DNA of 64,000 nucleotides from an uncultured Flavobacteriaceae bacterium (GTDB lineage Bacteria; Bacteroidota; Bacteroidia; Flavobacteriales; Flavobacteriaceae): contig CALSLW010000001.1 in NCBI GenBank assembly GCA_943787295.1, forward strand, positions 916,001 through 980,000, read 5' to 3'. The notes below the pieces were generated by a model that saw only the letters and a program-made list of their open reading frames with translations, made no database searches and was not told the origin of the DNA. The translations under genes were made by a program, and so were the position numbers. Positions 9,482-19,553 of this stretch are shown here, piece by piece (position 1 is the stretch's first letter; each line of letters starts with the position of its first letter).

Positions 9482-10108
9482 ATGGTTCTAGTTGAATTAG
9501 TAATTAAAGGAATATCTTATAGTCAAGCACAAAGTGGTGCTTATGCCCTAATTTTAAAAGAGGTGGAAGGAAATAGAAACCTCCCGGTTATCATAGGCGC
9601 ATTTGAAGCCCAATCCATCGCTATAGGTCTTGAAAAAGAAATTAATCCTCCCCGCCCTATCACCCATGATTTAATGGCACAGTGCTTTGAGCGCTATAAA
9701 ATTGTGGTCAAGCAAATCATCATTCACAAATTAGTAGATGGTGTGTTTTATTCTAGCCTAATTTGCGAAAGAGATGAAATAGAAGAAATAATTGACGCCC
9801 GAACCTCTGACGCTGTATCACTTGCAATTCGCTTTCATGCGCCCATTTTTACTTATGAAAACATCCTAGCAAAAGCAGGCTATACAGAAGGAAAGGGAGA
9901 GAATAAGGGAACTGGAAAAACAGATGAAGATTGGATCAAAAACTTTATCCAAGAGCAGAATCCTCAAAAAAGTATGATCAATGATTTGCCTAAGGTCGAA
10001 ACAAATGAGTTAAAGAAACTACTGGCCTCTTTAGTGAAAAAAGAAGATTATGAAGCTGCCGCTAAAGTAAGAGATGAACTCAGTAAACGCGGTGAACTAG
10101 ACGAATAA
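9482..10108 (+). CDS. Bifunctional nuclease family protein with UVR domain
   Basis: 208 residues. Residues 1-130 form the BFN (DUF151) domain, recognisable by VELVIKGISYS, GAYALILKE and LPVIIGAFEAQSIAIGLE. Residues about 165-205 form a UvrB/UvrC-type UVR motif (LKKLLASLVKKEDYEAAAKVRDEL), a coiled-coil pairing module. The link between is charged and probably flexible. This two-domain layout is standard in Bacteroidota. The plant homologue has RNase and DNase activity; the bacterial role is not established. Monocistronic and divergent from pdhB. Confidence 0.9.
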   Translation: MVLVELVIKGISYSQAQSGAYALILKEVEGNRNLPVIIGAFEAQSIAIGLEKEINPPRPITHDLMAQCFERYKIVVKQIIIHKLVDGVFYSSLICERDEIEEIIDARTSDAVSLAIRFHAPIFTYENILAKAGYTEGKGENKGTGKTDEDWIKNFIQEQNPQKSMINDLPKVETNELKKLLASLVKKEDYEAAAKVRDELSKRGELDE

Positions 10109-10176
10109 TAGAGTTTATTAACCACATTTTTGAATAACTATTTTGTTTTGCTTTCTTTTTGGAAAGCGGAAGTAAT

Positions 10177-10184
10177 TATTTTTG
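10177..10184 (+). promoter_or_regulatory. Putative -7 element of thyA
   Basis: TATTTTTG matches TAnnTTTG and lies 16 bases before the thyA ATG. The nearest TTTG upstream (10158-10161) is 15 bases away, slightly short of normal spacing. Confidence 0.45.
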
Positions 10185-10200
10185 AAACAAACAGTCCACA

Positions 10201-11025
10201 ATGCAACAGTATCTCGACCTTATTCGACACATAAAAGCGAACGGTATTACAAAAACAGATCGCACGGGTACAGGTACCCAAAGTGTCTTTGGTTACCAAA
10301 TGCGCTTTGATTTATCAAAGGGATTTCCCATGGTGACAACTAAAAAACTGCACCTAAAATCTATCATTCACGAGCTATTATGGTTTTTAAAAGGAGATAC
10401 TAATATTGCTTACTTAAAAGAAAATGGGGTAAGAATCTGGAACGAATGGGCAGATGAAGAAGGCAACTTGGGACCAGTTTATGGACACCAGTGGCGCAAC
10501 TGGAATAGTGAAGGTTTAGATCAAATCAAAGAAGTGATCGATACCATTAAAACAAATCCCGACAGTCGTCGTATGCTTGTTTCTGCATGGAACCCTAGTG
10601 TTTTACCAGATACCAGTGTAAGCTTTGCCGAAAATGTTGCGAATAACAAGGCGGCACTCCCCCCCTGCCATGCTTTCTTTCAATTTTATGTGGCAGATGG
10701 TAAATTATCCTGCCAACTCTATCAACGCAGTGCAGATGTGTTTTTAGGCGTGCCTTTCAATATTGCCTCTTATGCTTTATTGACGATTATGATGGCACAA
10801 GTTTGTGATTTAGAAGCGGGAGATTTCGTTCATACCCTTGGCGACGCACATATTTATTCTAATCACAAAGAGCAGATTGAATTACAATTAAGCCGAACCC
10901 CAAAATCACTGCCTACCATGAAAATGAATCCGGAGATTAAAGATCTTTTTGCTTTCACTTATGATGATTTTGAACTAATCGATTATGATCCGCACCCTCT
11001 TATTAAGGGAAGTGTTGCTATTTAA
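10201..11025 (+). CDS. thyA: Thymidylate synthase
   Basis: 274 residues. It methylates dUMP to dTMP using methylene-tetrahydrofolate. Visible signatures are [14 protein letters not shown] at the N-terminus, the active-site cysteine in [12 protein letters not shown], and [18 protein letters not shown] roughly ten-residue insertion precedes the catalytic Cys (after [10 protein letters not shown]) relative to the 264-residue E. coli enzyme, as is common in Bacteroidota. folA, which regenerates tetrahydrofolate, lies about 1.2 kb downstream on the same strand with one opposite-strand gene between. The stop codon overlaps that convergent gene by four bases. Confidence 0.97.
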   Translation: MQQYLDLIRHIKANGITKTDRTGTGTQSVFGYQMRFDLSKGFPMVTTKKLHLKSIIHELLWFLKGDTNIAYLKENGVRIWNEWADEEGNLGPVYGHQWRNWNSEGLDQIKEVIDTIKTNPDSRRMLVSAWNPSVLPDTSVSFAENVANNKAALPPCHAFFQFYVADGKLSCQLYQRSADVFLGVPFNIASYALLTIMMAQVCDLEAGDFVHTLGDAHIYSNHKEQIELQLSRTPKSLPTMKMNPEIKDLFAFTYDDFELIDYDPHPLIKGSVAI

Positions 11026-12056
11026 AGCAGTGCATCGATTATTTTAAAGAAAGTAGTGATATCCTCTTGAGTGTTGTAATGATGTACAGCAACCCTCACT
11101 CCTTCACCTCTTTTAATGCAACGCACATTTTTTTCAAGTAAACCACGATAAACAAACTCATTTATTTGAAGATTGTAGATAGAAGAATGCAAAGATCTTT
11201 GGGCAATTTCTTCAGATAAAAGTCCCCGGTTTTTTAATTCCTCAAACATCCTTGTTGACAGCTGCTTTTTATACTGGATTAACTTTGGAAAATCTGCCGC
11301 TATAATTTGCTTTAAAGAAAAGACTAAACTCCCTACAGATTTGACAGAAAGCTGTCCCCGGTCATAGGTCGCGGCAAGTTTTTCTTCTGAAATATTTAAA
11401 TGGGAAAGCAAACTGGGTTTTAACATTGCATAGCCAGTTCCATGACCTGCAAGAAGCCATTTATAGGTACTCCCAAAGATAGCATCGACAGGGCTTTCGC
11501 GAAGCGAAAAAACCTCAGCACCAAGAAATTGCGTCCCATCAATCAAGATAATAAGTGACGGAAAAGCTTTTTTTATTCTCGATAAAGCATCAAAATCAAA
11601 ATACAAGCCAGAGGTATATTGAACCGCACTTAAGGTCAAAACAGCGTAAGAATTATTATGTAGCTCTTCCCAAACCGCCTCTTCAACAGATGCAGAAACA
11701 GGAAGTTTTTTTGAGGTAAAACCTAAATCATCAACAATCCCAGTAAGCGAAGGATATTCATCCTCTAACACTAGAAAATGATGGTCCCGCGGGAGATGTA
11801 TCAAGAAGTTTTGAAAAGCCGAAGAAAAATTTGCCGTAATAAATGTCGTTGCCTTTTCTGCCCCAGCAAACTGCGCTAAAGTAGTTTCTGCCTCTTCAAA
11901 ATACTTTTTTTCTGTGATGGTTTTATACGTATCACCGTTTTCTAAATAGGTAAGATCGTCCTTAGCGCGCCACTTTGATAATGAGGAAGAAAGTGGTGCA
12001 GTATAAGCCGTATTGAAATACAGACAACTTTCTAAAACGGGAAAATGATCGCGCAT
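11022..12056 (-). CDS. Aminotransferase class V / cysteine desulfurase-like protein
   Basis: 344 residues, PLP-dependent fold type I. The PLP lysine should be in [19 protein letters not shown], preceded by [11 protein letters not shown], where the Asp binds the pyridine nitrogen. No conserved desulfurase active-site Cys loop was seen, so a true cysteine desulfurase role is doubtful; a kynureninase- or isopenicillin-epimerase-like enzyme is an alternative. It lies between thyA and folA on the opposite strand and shares four bases with the end of thyA. The substrate is unknown. Confidence 0.75.
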   Translation of the reverse strand: MRDHFPVLESCLYFNTAYTAPLSSSLSKWRAKDDLTYLENGDTYKTITEKKYFEEAETTLAQFAGAEKATTFITANFSSAFQNFLIHLPRDHHFLVLEDEYPSLTGIVDDLGFTSKKLPVSASVEEAVWEELHNNSYAVLTLSAVQYTSGLYFDFDALSRIKKAFPSLIILIDGTQFLGAEVFSLRESPVDAIFGSTYKWLLAGHGTGYAMLKPSLLSHLNISEEKLAATYDRGQLSVKSVGSLVFSLKQIIAADFPKLIQYKKQLSTRMFEELKNRGLLSEEIAQRSLHSSIYNLQINEFVYRGLLEKNVRCIKRGEGVRVAVHHYNTQEDITTFFKIIDALL

Positions 12057-12115
12057 ATTTTGTTTTAACTAAATGTACATGTTTTTCATTAAAATAAGTT
12101 TTTAGAAAAAGTGTT

Positions 12116-12143
12116 TTTGATAGAATAATTACCTTTATTTTTG
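12116..12143 (+). promoter_or_regulatory. Promoter of folA-fabD
   Basis: TTTG (12116-12119), 16 bases, TATTTTTG (12136-12143). Transcription would start near 12150. This excludes an in-frame ATG at 12141 as the folA start and leaves a leader of about 100 bases. Confidence 0.55.
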
Positions 12144-12248
12144 CCCTTACATAACGATATTTATACCTTGACTCCGCAGATTATAAAACAAAAAAATGAA
12201 GGGCTTCTTTATGAAAAAGAAGAAGAAATTCTACAAGAAACGATACCC

Positions 12249-12746
12249 ATGGCAAAAACCCCTTTACTCACAATGATCGCTGCTGCTGCAGAAAACAATG
12301 CCTTAGGGAAAGACAATGATTTAATCTGGCATATTTCTGATGACCTAAAGCGCTTTAAGCGATTGACTTCTGGACATGCTATTATCATGGGGCGAAAAAC
12401 TTTTGAGTCAATGCCTAAAGCATTGCCCAATCGCACCAACATTGTTTTGACCAATAAAAGAGACTATCAACCAGAGGGAGCTACAGTGGTACACAGCATA
12501 GAAGATGCTCTGGCCTTAGTGAAAGAAGACCCTCAACCCTTTATCATTGGAGGAGGAGAAATTTATCGCCTTTTTATGCCCTACTGTGACCGTATCGAGT
12601 TAACAAGGGTCCACCACAATTTTGAGGCAGATGTGTTTTTTCCAGAGATTGATCTAAATCAATGGAAAGAAATCGCTCGTGAAGAAATCAAAGCTAGCGA
12701 AGAACAAGCCTACAACTATTCTTACATAACATTCGAAAAAAAATAA
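12249..12746 (+). CDS. folA: Dihydrofolate reductase
   Basis: 165 residues from the ATG at 12249, the normal family length. The 36-codon open extension upstream has no homology and begins inside the promoter. Signatures are NALGKDNDLIWHISDDLKRF with the catalytic acidic residue, then GRKTFESMPKALPNR for NADPH binding, and FIIGGGEIYRLFMP. It reduces dihydrofolate made by thymidylate synthase. fabD follows after 2 bp, so the two are probably co-transcribed. Confidence 0.95.
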   Translation: MAKTPLLTMIAAAAENNALGKDNDLIWHISDDLKRFKRLTSGHAIIMGRKTFESMPKALPNRTNIVLTNKRDYQPEGATVVHSIEDALALVKEDPQPFIIGGGEIYRLFMPYCDRIELTRVHHNFEADVFFPEIDLNQWKEIAREEIKASEEQAYNYSYITFEKK

Positions 12747-12748
12747 GC

Positions 12749-13633
12749 ATGCAAGTTTATATATTTCCAGGACAAGGCGCTCAATTTCCAGGGATGGGGA
12801 AAGAGCTTTACGAGGCATCAGATGTTGCCAAAGAACGTTTTGAACAAGCGAACAAAATCCTAGGCTTTAACATCAAAGATATCATGTTTGGCGAGGATGC
12901 CGAAGCCTTAAAACAAACACAAGTTACCCAACCCGCTATTTTCTTACACTCTGTTATTCTTAGTGAATTGATGGGCGATGGCTTTCAGCCAAAAGCTGTT
13001 GCGGGGCACTCTTTAGGAGAATTTTCGGCCTTAGTAGCTGCAAAAGCCTTATCCTTTGAAGACGGCTTGAAATTAGTTCATCAACGTGCACTTGCGATGC
13101 AAGAAGCCTGTGACGAAATCCCTGGAACAATGGCAGCTGTACTAGGTTTAGAAGATCAAGTCATTGAAGATATTTGTGCAAAAACCGAAGGAATTGTCGT
13201 GGCAGCAAACTACAACTGCCCTGGACAATTGGTTATCTCTGGAGAAAAAAGCGCCATTGAAAGTGCTTGTGAAGCACTAAAAGAAGCTGGTGCAAGACGC
13301 GCTTTACCTCTACCCGTTGGGGGAGCATTCCACTCTCCATTAATGGAACCTGCAAAAACTAAATTAGCCGCTGCAATCGAAGCAACAAACATTGTTTCGC
13401 CTATTTGCCCTGTCTATCAAAATGTTGTTGCAAAAGGAATAACAGACGCCACAGAAATCAAAACTAATTTAATCGCACAGCTAACTGCTCCCGTTAAATG
13501 GACACAAAGTGTTCAACAACTTTTAGCAGATGGAGCAACTCACTTTACAGAAGTTGGCCCAGGAAAGGTACTACAGGGGCTGGTTAAAAAAATCGACCGT
13601 TCTGCAGAAACAAATTCTGGAACGATCGATTAA
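12749..13633 (+). CDS. fabD: Malonyl-CoA:ACP transacylase
   Basis: 294 residues. It moves malonyl groups from CoA to acyl-carrier protein for fatty acid synthesis. The motifs FPGQGAQFPGMGKEL, the nucleophile Ser in AGHSLGEFSALVAA, QRALAMQEA (substrate carboxylate Arg) and GGAFHSPLMEPA (catalytic His) are all present. It begins two bases after folA, an odd functional pairing but a clear operon. No other fab genes are adjacent. Confidence 0.95.
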   Translation: MQVYIFPGQGAQFPGMGKELYEASDVAKERFEQANKILGFNIKDIMFGEDAEALKQTQVTQPAIFLHSVILSELMGDGFQPKAVAGHSLGEFSALVAAKALSFEDGLKLVHQRALAMQEACDEIPGTMAAVLGLEDQVIEDICAKTEGIVVAANYNCPGQLVISGEKSAIESACEALKEAGARRALPLPVGGAFHSPLMEPAKTKLAAAIEATNIVSPICPVYQNVVAKGITDATEIKTNLIAQLTAPVKWTQSVQQLLADGATHFTEVGPGKVLQGLVKKIDRSAETNSGTID

Positions 13634-13652
13634 TTTACTTGTAGTGCTATAA

Positions 13653-14927
13653 TTACTGCTTGTAAATTTTCCCGTTTTTCATCACAAAAGTGATGTTTTC
13701 AAGTGTGGAAATCTCTTCTAATGCATTTTCGTTAGAAGCGACAATATCTGCATAAAATCCAACTGCAATTTGACCTAGTGTCTCTTCTTCGTCTAAAAGC
13801 ATCGCATTGACAATTGTTGCAGCTTGTAATGCTTCGCTAGCTGGCATACCGACTTCTGTCATAAAGCCAAATTCTTTTGCATTATCACCATGTGGCGACA
13901 CCCCAGAATCTGTCCCAAAAGCGATGGGCACTCCCATCTTATAGGCATTTGCAAATGTTTTCTGGATTTGAGCTCCAATCGCAATCGCTTTAGGAACTAT
14001 AATCGCTGGATAAAAACCCGGTATTTTTGCTTTCTCTGCGACATATTTCCCAGCGCTTATGGTAGGAACCAAATAAGCTTGTTTTTCTATCATTAACTTC
14101 ATGGTGGGTGCTTTAATCAAAGTCCCATGCTCGATTGTTTTCACACCATTGGCTACCGCGCGATACATGCCTTCATCTCCATGTGCATGAGCGGCTACTT
14201 TCATGCCATAATCTTTTGCTGTACTGGTTATCGCACGAATTTCTTCTTCGGTGAATTGAGGGTTTTGTCCGCTTTTTGCAACGCTTAGCACTCCTCCTGT
14301 TGCGGTTATTTTAATCCAATCTGCCCCATTTTTATAGCGCTGTCTCACTGCTTTTCTTGCATCTGCAGGAGAATTAACTACGCCTTCTTTAGGCCCAGGG
14401 TCCCCTTGAAGCGCCGCACTATTCCCGTTTGTAGGATCGCCATGTCCCCCAGTAGAAGAGATGGTTTTCCCAGCGGTGTAAACGCGGGGCCCAGGAACTT
14501 TGCCAGCAGCAATCGCATTGCGCAAAGCGATATTCACACCAGATCCTCCTAAATCGCGAACAGCAGTAAATCCTGCCTGTAAAGTTCGGTGTGCAAATCT
14601 AGCGGCGTCAAAGGCAACATCGGCGTCGTTTAGTCGATAGCGATCTAGATAACGAGACGGACTGCTTTCACTTTCAATATGAACGTGCATGTCAATAAAC
14701 CCAGGATAGACTGTTTTATCTTTTAGGTCAACAGCTACTGCCCCTTCTTCTGGGGTTATATAGCCATTGAGTATTTTATTGATTTTTTCACCTTCAACGA
14801 CAATCGTCAATTCTTTTTTGATTTTCCCTGACTTACTGTCAAACACACTTCCGCAGTGTAAATAGGTTTTCTGTGCAATTAATCCAGTCGAAAAAAGGAC
14901 GCAACAAAGGACTAATATTTTTTTCAT
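13653..14927 (-). CDS. Secreted amidohydrolase (prolidase / imidazolonepropionase-like)
   Basis: 424 residues with a Sec signal peptide (MKKILVLCCVLFSTGLIAQ). Amidohydrolase superfamily metal site: HVH in FIDMHVHIES, a candidate carbamylated lysine in ADWIKITATGGVLS, His residues in AAHAHGDEG and TIEHGT, and the catalytic Asp in IAFGTDSGVSPHG. The closest characterised relatives are Xaa-Pro and Xaa-Arg dipeptidases of the binuclear metal type, so a periplasmic dipeptidase is the best guess. Convergent with fabD; monocistronic. Confidence 0.85.
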   Translation of the reverse strand: MKKILVLCCVLFSTGLIAQKTYLHCGSVFDSKSGKIKKELTIVVEGEKINKILNGYITPEEGAVAVDLKDKTVYPGFIDMHVHIESESSPSRYLDRYRLNDADVAFDAARFAHRTLQAGFTAVRDLGGSGVNIALRNAIAAGKVPGPRVYTAGKTISSTGGHGDPTNGNSAALQGDPGPKEGVVNSPADARKAVRQRYKNGADWIKITATGGVLSVAKSGQNPQFTEEEIRAITSTAKDYGMKVAAHAHGDEGMYRAVANGVKTIEHGTLIKAPTMKLMIEKQAYLVPTISAGKYVAEKAKIPGFYPAIIVPKAIAIGAQIQKTFANAYKMGVPIAFGTDSGVSPHGDNAKEFGFMTEVGMPASEALQAATIVNAMLLDEEETLGQIAVGFYADIVASNENALEEISTLENITFVMKNGKIYKQ

Positions 14928-14995
14928 AATTGTAAAATTTTTGAGTCAAGGTAGTGTTTTTCTAATGTACTTTTACGCGCAAAATAAAAACAGTC

Positions 14996-15811
14996 TTGAA
15001 ACGAAAAATCATTTGGCTTTTTGCCTACATATTTCCTAATTTCTTTGTGGATAAAGCATTTGCTTATTTAGTCAGTCCAATGCAATTCAAAATAAGACCC
15101 CATGAAAAAGATATTTTAAGTAAGGCCGAAAAAAGTCGATTGATGTTTAATGACTTTGAAATCCAAATGTATCAATGGGGAAAGGGTAAAAAAAAGATTT
15201 TACTGGTACATGGATGGGAAGGAAATGCAGGGAATTTTGCCTATATCATAGAACGGTTACTTCAAGAGGACTACACCATTATTGCCTTTGATGGTCCCTC
15301 GCATGGAGCGAGTAGCAAAGGAAAAACAAGTTCATTTGAATTTACAGAATTAGTCGCTACTTTGATTCAAAAACATGAGCCCTCTCAATTAATAAGTCAC
15401 TCTTTTGGAAGCGTAGCTTCTATCATCGCGCTGGGGAAAAATCCCGCCTTAAAAATTGAACGCTACGTCGGTATTACAGTGCCCAATAAATTTAGAGAGC
15501 GCTTAGAAGAAATTGCCAACTATCTAGGACTACCTTATATCGTTGTTAGTCGTTTAATCACAAAGATTGAGTCTGAACACGATATTAAAGTGGATGAAAT
15601 TAATGTCGAGGATTACGCACAAAAATCTTCAGTAGAGAAAGCGCTTCTATTACACGATGTCAACGACCGTGTCCTTCCGGTAGAAAAATCCCGAGAAGTG
15701 GCAAATAAATGGCCTGCCGCTAGACTTGTTGAAATCACTGGAACTGGACACTATAAAATATTAGGTACCCAAAAGGTACTAAATGAGATTGTGACTTTTC
15801 TTTGCCACTAG
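14996..15811 (+). CDS. Alpha/beta hydrolase
   Basis: 271 residues starting at TTG; the next ATG is 27 codons in and would remove a hydrophobic N-terminal stretch. Signatures: oxyanion-hole HGWEGNAGNF, nucleophile Ser in LISHSFGSVAS (GxSxG variant beginning with Ser), Asp in HDVNDRVLPVEKS and His in GTGHYKILG. Substrate unknown. Its TAG stop overlaps the stop of the convergent DegT-type gene by four bases (CTAG). Confidence 0.8.
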   Translation: MKRKIIWLFAYIFPNFFVDKAFAYLVSPMQFKIRPHEKDILSKAEKSRLMFNDFEIQMYQWGKGKKKILLVHGWEGNAGNFAYIIERLLQEDYTIIAFDGPSHGASSKGKTSSFEFTELVATLIQKHEPSQLISHSFGSVASIIALGKNPALKIERYVGITVPNKFRERLEEIANYLGLPYIVVSRLITKIESEHDIKVDEINVEDYAQKSSVEKALLLHDVNDRVLPVEKSREVANKWPAARLVEITGTGHYKILGTQKVLNEIVTFLCH

Positions 15812-16938
15812 CCTAAATAAGCTAATATCTTACTAGCGACATGTTCAATTTGATCCACACTTAACTCTGAGTGCATAGGCAAAGAAATCACTTCTTTCAC
15901 CAACTGATTTGTTACAGGGAAGTCTTCTTCAGAGACCGCAGGATCTATATAGGCTTTTTGACGGTGTAAAGGCACAGGGTAGTACACTCCGCAAGGAATA
16001 TCATTTTCGTTAAGGTATTTAACTAATCCGTCGCGATCGTGATTGATAATGCGTAAAGTATATTGATGAAAAACATGCGAAGAACACGCTGCTTCTCTAT
16101 AAGGTGTAATAATATTAGGATGATCTTGAAGTAAAGCGGTGTAGCGAATCGCTGCTTCTTTTCTTCTTTCGTTGTAATAGTCAAGGTACTTCAATTTGAC
16201 ATTTAAGATTGCCGCTTGCATGGCATCTAAACGCGAGTTTACCCCTACAACATCGTGGTAATAACGCTCGTACATACCGTGATTTACAATTCCTCTAATG
16301 TAGTGAGCGAGGTCATCATCATTTGTGAAAATGGCCCCTCCATCACCATAAGCCCCTAAGTTTTTTGATGGAAAAAAAGAAGTTGCTGCAACATGGCTCA
16401 ATCCACCTGTTTTTACTTTTCGACCATCTTTATAGGTGTAGGTTGCACCTATTCCTTGCGCATTGTCTTCGACCACAAAAAGGTTGTGCTTTTCTGCAAT
16501 GGTGTTTATGGTTTCCATATCTGCTGTTTGCCCAAATAAATGGACCGGAATAATGGCTTTTGTCTTTGGTGTGATGGCCGCTTCTACAGCTTTGGGATCA
16601 ATATTAAAGGTCTTTGGATCCACATCAACTAAAACGGGCTTTAAGCGCAATAGAGAGATTACCTCAACAGTTGCTGCAAAAGTAAAATCTGTGGTAATAA
16701 TTTCGTCCCCCGGTTCAAGTTTTAACCCCATCAAGGCAATTTGAAGAGCATCTGTTCCATTGGCACAAGGAATCACGTGTTTAACGCCGAGATATTCTTC
16801 TAGATTTGCTTGAAATTCTTTTACAGCTGGACCGTTAATAAAGGCTGTGCTTTCAATTACTTCATCCAAAGCAGCTTTTACTTCAGCTGCAATGAATGTA
16901 TACTGACCTTTAAGGTCAACCATACGGATGGGTTCCAT
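15808..16938 (-). CDS. DegT/DnrJ/EryC1-type sugar aminotransferase
   Basis: 376 residues from the ATG at 16938; the open frame extends 25 codons further but family homology starts at MVDLKGQY. A PLP enzyme of the nucleotide-sugar aminotransferase family: PCANGTDALQIAL (phosphate loop), FVVEDNAQGIGATY (Asp for PLP) and TSFFPSKNLGAYGDGGAIFT (PLP lysine). Such enzymes make amino sugars for surface polysaccharides. The neighbouring Stealth-type genes support a role in surface glycan synthesis, but no other sugar-nucleotide genes are nearby. Confidence 0.9.
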   Translation of the reverse strand: MEPIRMVDLKGQYTFIAAEVKAALDEVIESTAFINGPAVKEFQANLEEYLGVKHVIPCANGTDALQIALMGLKLEPGDEIITTDFTFAATVEVISLLRLKPVLVDVDPKTFNIDPKAVEAAITPKTKAIIPVHLFGQTADMETINTIAEKHNLFVVEDNAQGIGATYTYKDGRKVKTGGLSHVAATSFFPSKNLGAYGDGGAIFTNDDDLAHYIRGIVNHGMYERYYHDVVGVNSRLDAMQAAILNVKLKYLDYYNERRKEAAIRYTALLQDHPNIITPYREAACSSHVFHQYTLRIINHDRDGLVKYLNENDIPCGVYYPVPLHRQKAYIDPAVSEEDFPVTNQLVKEVISLPMHSELSVDQIEHVASKILAYLG

Positions 16939-17267
16939 GAATACATTTTTGACAAAGTTAAAAAAAGAGAATTGCTTTTGAACTATCTTAAGTTGATGTA
17001 TTTTGATCAACAATTAAATGTGAAGTGCTTTTATTTTAGCAAGAAAAATTTAGAAGAAAGTGACTTAGCGATTGCTTAAATCTAAACAGTCATCTATCCC
17101 GCAGGCCAAATTATTACAGCAGAAAAAAACTAAAATTTAAAATCGCTTGAAAGCAATTTTATAAATTTGTCAACCTAAGCAGGAAAATCAAACTTGTTAA
17201 CAGACATCTCCATCTGTGAATATTTGATTATGATAAAAAACAAATGAAGAAATAAAAATGTTAGCAC
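16939..17267. other. Intergenic region between DegT aminotransferase and Stealth gene
   Basis: 329 bases without a gene. It contains TAACTTTG (minus strand, 16960-16953), a good -7 box 14 bases before the aminotransferase start, and TAAATTTG (plus strand, 17162-17169), a possible -7 box for the Stealth gene with a leader of about 90 bases. No -33 element sits at normal distance for either. Nothing else recognised. Confidence 0.5.
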
Positions 17268-18261
17268 ATGGAAATTGATTTCGTAGTAACATGGGTTGAC
17301 ATGGATGACCCAAAATGGAAAGAGGAATTTTATAAGTATTCAGATAAAATTGACAATTCAGTAAATGAAAAATCTGAAGCTCGTTTTAGAGACTATGGCT
17401 TTTTAAAATACTGGTTCCGTGGTGTAGATTTATTTGCTCCTTGGGTAAGAAAAGTTCATTTTGTAACCTCTGGTCAAAAACCAGAATGGCTTAATATCGA
17501 CCATCCAAAGTTAAATATGGTGAGTCATAAAGATTATATCCCTGAAGAATACTTGCCTGTTTTTAATTCTAATTTAATTGAAATATACATGCACAAAATT
17601 CCTGATTTATCAGAGCAGTTTGTGTATTTCAACGATGATTTTTTTATCACAAATCACCTTAGCCCAACACGTTTTTTTGAGAATGGACTACCTAAAGACA
17701 TCGCAGCTTTTCGTAAAAACACAGGCATATCCCAATTCGAAAAAATGCTTAAAAACAACATCAGACTAATCAATAAACACTTTGATAAAAGAGAAGTTTT
17801 TAAGCGAGATGCATGGAAATGGTACGAGCCTTCTTATGGAAGTCGAGGCAGATTAAATTATTTATTAAAGTTTTACAATAAGTTTATCACCTTAAGAACA
17901 CCTCATAATGCTCAACCCTATTTAAAAAGCACTTTTGAAGATGTTTGGGCAAATTGCGAAGCAGAACTCACAGAAATGTCTCATCATCGATTTCGCAGCA
18001 ATGAAGATTACACACCAGAATTATTTAGAACCTGGCAAATCTGTAGCTCAAACTTTGTCCCTTTCAACACCTATGAAGGATGCTAAAATGTTTCCGCTAA
18101 TGATCAAGTCTAGAAAAGCCATAAAAGCTGTTCGAGAACAAACCTATTCTCTAGTTTGCTTAAACGATAATGTGCACATAAGAAACTATGAACAAACTAT
18201 GGAGAAAATAAAAAGTTCCTTTGAAGCAATTCTTCCAGAAAAATCCTCTTTTGAAATCTAA
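17268..18261 (+). pseudogene. Stealth-family sugar-phosphate transferase, frameshifted near C-terminus
   Basis: The first frame (17268-18086, 272 residues) has the Stealth N-terminal signature DFVVTWVDMDDPKW, then RFRDYGFLKYWFRGVDLFAPWVRKVHFVT and YFNDDFF, then stops abruptly. A second frame, shifted by one base, continues from about 18082 to 18261 with the family C-terminal block (VCLND...FEAILPEKSSFE). This block is also at the end of the paralogue at 18284-19219 (FCLND...VFPVKSKFEK). Joined, the product would be about 330 residues, a normal length. Either a one-base indel near 18075-18085 inactivated the gene, it is a sequencing error, or (least likely) there is frameshifting. Family members transfer hexose-1-phosphate in capsule synthesis. 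Confidence 0.8.
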
Positions 18262-18283
18262 TCCAAAGGATCTATTTTCATTC

Positions 18284-19219
18284 CTATTTTTCAAATTTAG
18301 ATTTCACAGGAAAGACCTTTTTTAAGAAAGGTTCAATCTGTGCCCTGTGACCATCATTTGCGTGTTCAGAGTCGTTCAAGCAGAATAATTGTGGCTTATA
18401 CTTGTCTATGAATGCTTGATAATTTGTTTTGTGAACTTTGATACGACTGGATTCTTTTCGCTTAACATATTTTAAAATCCCAGTCTTATTGGCAATGCCA
18501 TAATAATTAATCAACATCCTTTGGATGTCTGTTTTATCCCTAAAACGATTAATATGAGTAGCTTGAATTTCTTCTTTAAATAAATCTTCAACAACAGCTT
18601 TGTAATCACTTTTCAAGTAAGCGCTAATGTTATGGTGATCTTTTATGGGATAAATAACATCAAACTTTTTATAAAATAGCTTGTAAGCGTTTTCGATGGC
18701 TAACCGATATGGGTTAATCTTTATATTAAGAGCTCTTTTAAGATTGTTTTTATACCTGGTAAAGGGATCATACATCACTCTCATGATGGGTTTCCCTTCC
18801 TTAAAGAAAAAAGAGGGATCCAAATCTGCATTAACAAACATATCATCGTTAGCATAAATAAAATGCTCTGATAAGCCTGGAATTTTGTACAAAAATTGCT
18901 CTATTATATTTGAATTAAATGAAGGGAGAATATCCTTTGGCATTATCTCAGTATGATCAACTATTTGGATTTTTTGCTGATCAGTATTTAAAAATAAGGG
19001 GGTTTGCTCGTCTGTAACAATAAATATTTTTCGAATCCATGGAAGGTGTTTTTCAACCGAACGCAAAGAATACTTTAGCTCTTGATTATCTACATAGCGA
19101 CCTACAGTATTTATTTTCTTATCCATAAATCGCTGCTTCTTTTCCAACCATTTAGGATCATTCCCATCTACCCATAAATAAACTAAATCAATACTTATAT
19201 TCTCATCACTCATATACAA
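18284..19219 (-). CDS. Stealth-family capsular polysaccharide phosphotransferase
   Basis: 311 residues (an ATG two codons in, at 19213, is an alternative start). The conserved regions of the Stealth family are all visible: DLVYLWVDGNDPKW, ELKYSLRSVEKHLPWIRKIFIVTDEQ, FIYANDDMFVNADLDPSFFF, THINRFRD and the C-terminal FCLNDSEHAND. Bacterial Stealth proteins are hexose-1-phosphate transferases making phosphate-linked capsule or related glycans. Convergent with its frameshifted paralogue, 22 bp apart; the two are diverged rather than a recent duplication. Confidence 0.88.
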   Translation of the reverse strand: MYMSDENISIDLVYLWVDGNDPKWLEKKQRFMDKKINTVGRYVDNQELKYSLRSVEKHLPWIRKIFIVTDEQTPLFLNTDQQKIQIVDHTEIMPKDILPSFNSNIIEQFLYKIPGLSEHFIYANDDMFVNADLDPSFFFKEGKPIMRVMYDPFTRYKNNLKRALNIKINPYRLAIENAYKLFYKKFDVIYPIKDHHNISAYLKSDYKAVVEDLFKEEIQATHINRFRDKTDIQRMLINYYGIANKTGILKYVKRKESSRIKVHKTNYQAFIDKYKPQLFCLNDSEHANDGHRAQIEPFLKKVFPVKSKFEK

Positions 19220-19553
19220 TATTTTTGATAAGCCAAGATTGACTTATTCCTCTATTTTATTCAAAAAGTTATCCCAGAAAAAACCTATTTAGCCGCTTTG
19301 ATTGATCTTAAATAATGACTAGCAAACTTACAAAAATCATTTCTAACCCATTCAAGTATTGAAACAATACAATGAAGCCAAAGCCAAAGTACAGCTCCAT
19401 ATTTTTCGAGGATTAAAAGCTTTTACTTTATTTTAAGTGATAAGCACTGTTGTCAAACAAGATGATTCATGTATAAAGCAACATAGAATTTCTTCTATTA
19501 AACAAATGCATTGTTAAGCATTAAATTGTAATTTTAGACACAAACTAAATTTT
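19220..19553. other. Intergenic region with possible gene remnant
   Basis: 334 bases between the Stealth gene and the alkaline phosphatase. From 19315 a short plus-strand frame reads MTSKLTKIISNPFKY then stop, with a further 17 codons after the stop. The first part resembles the N-terminal basic segment of some capsule-locus proteins, so it may be a relic. No clear promoter for the phosphatase gene was found. Confidence 0.3.

Noticed and set aside
12141..12248. N-terminal 36-codon extension of folA
   Set aside because: Its start codon lies within the -7 promoter element and the extra residues have no similarity to dihydrofolate reductases.
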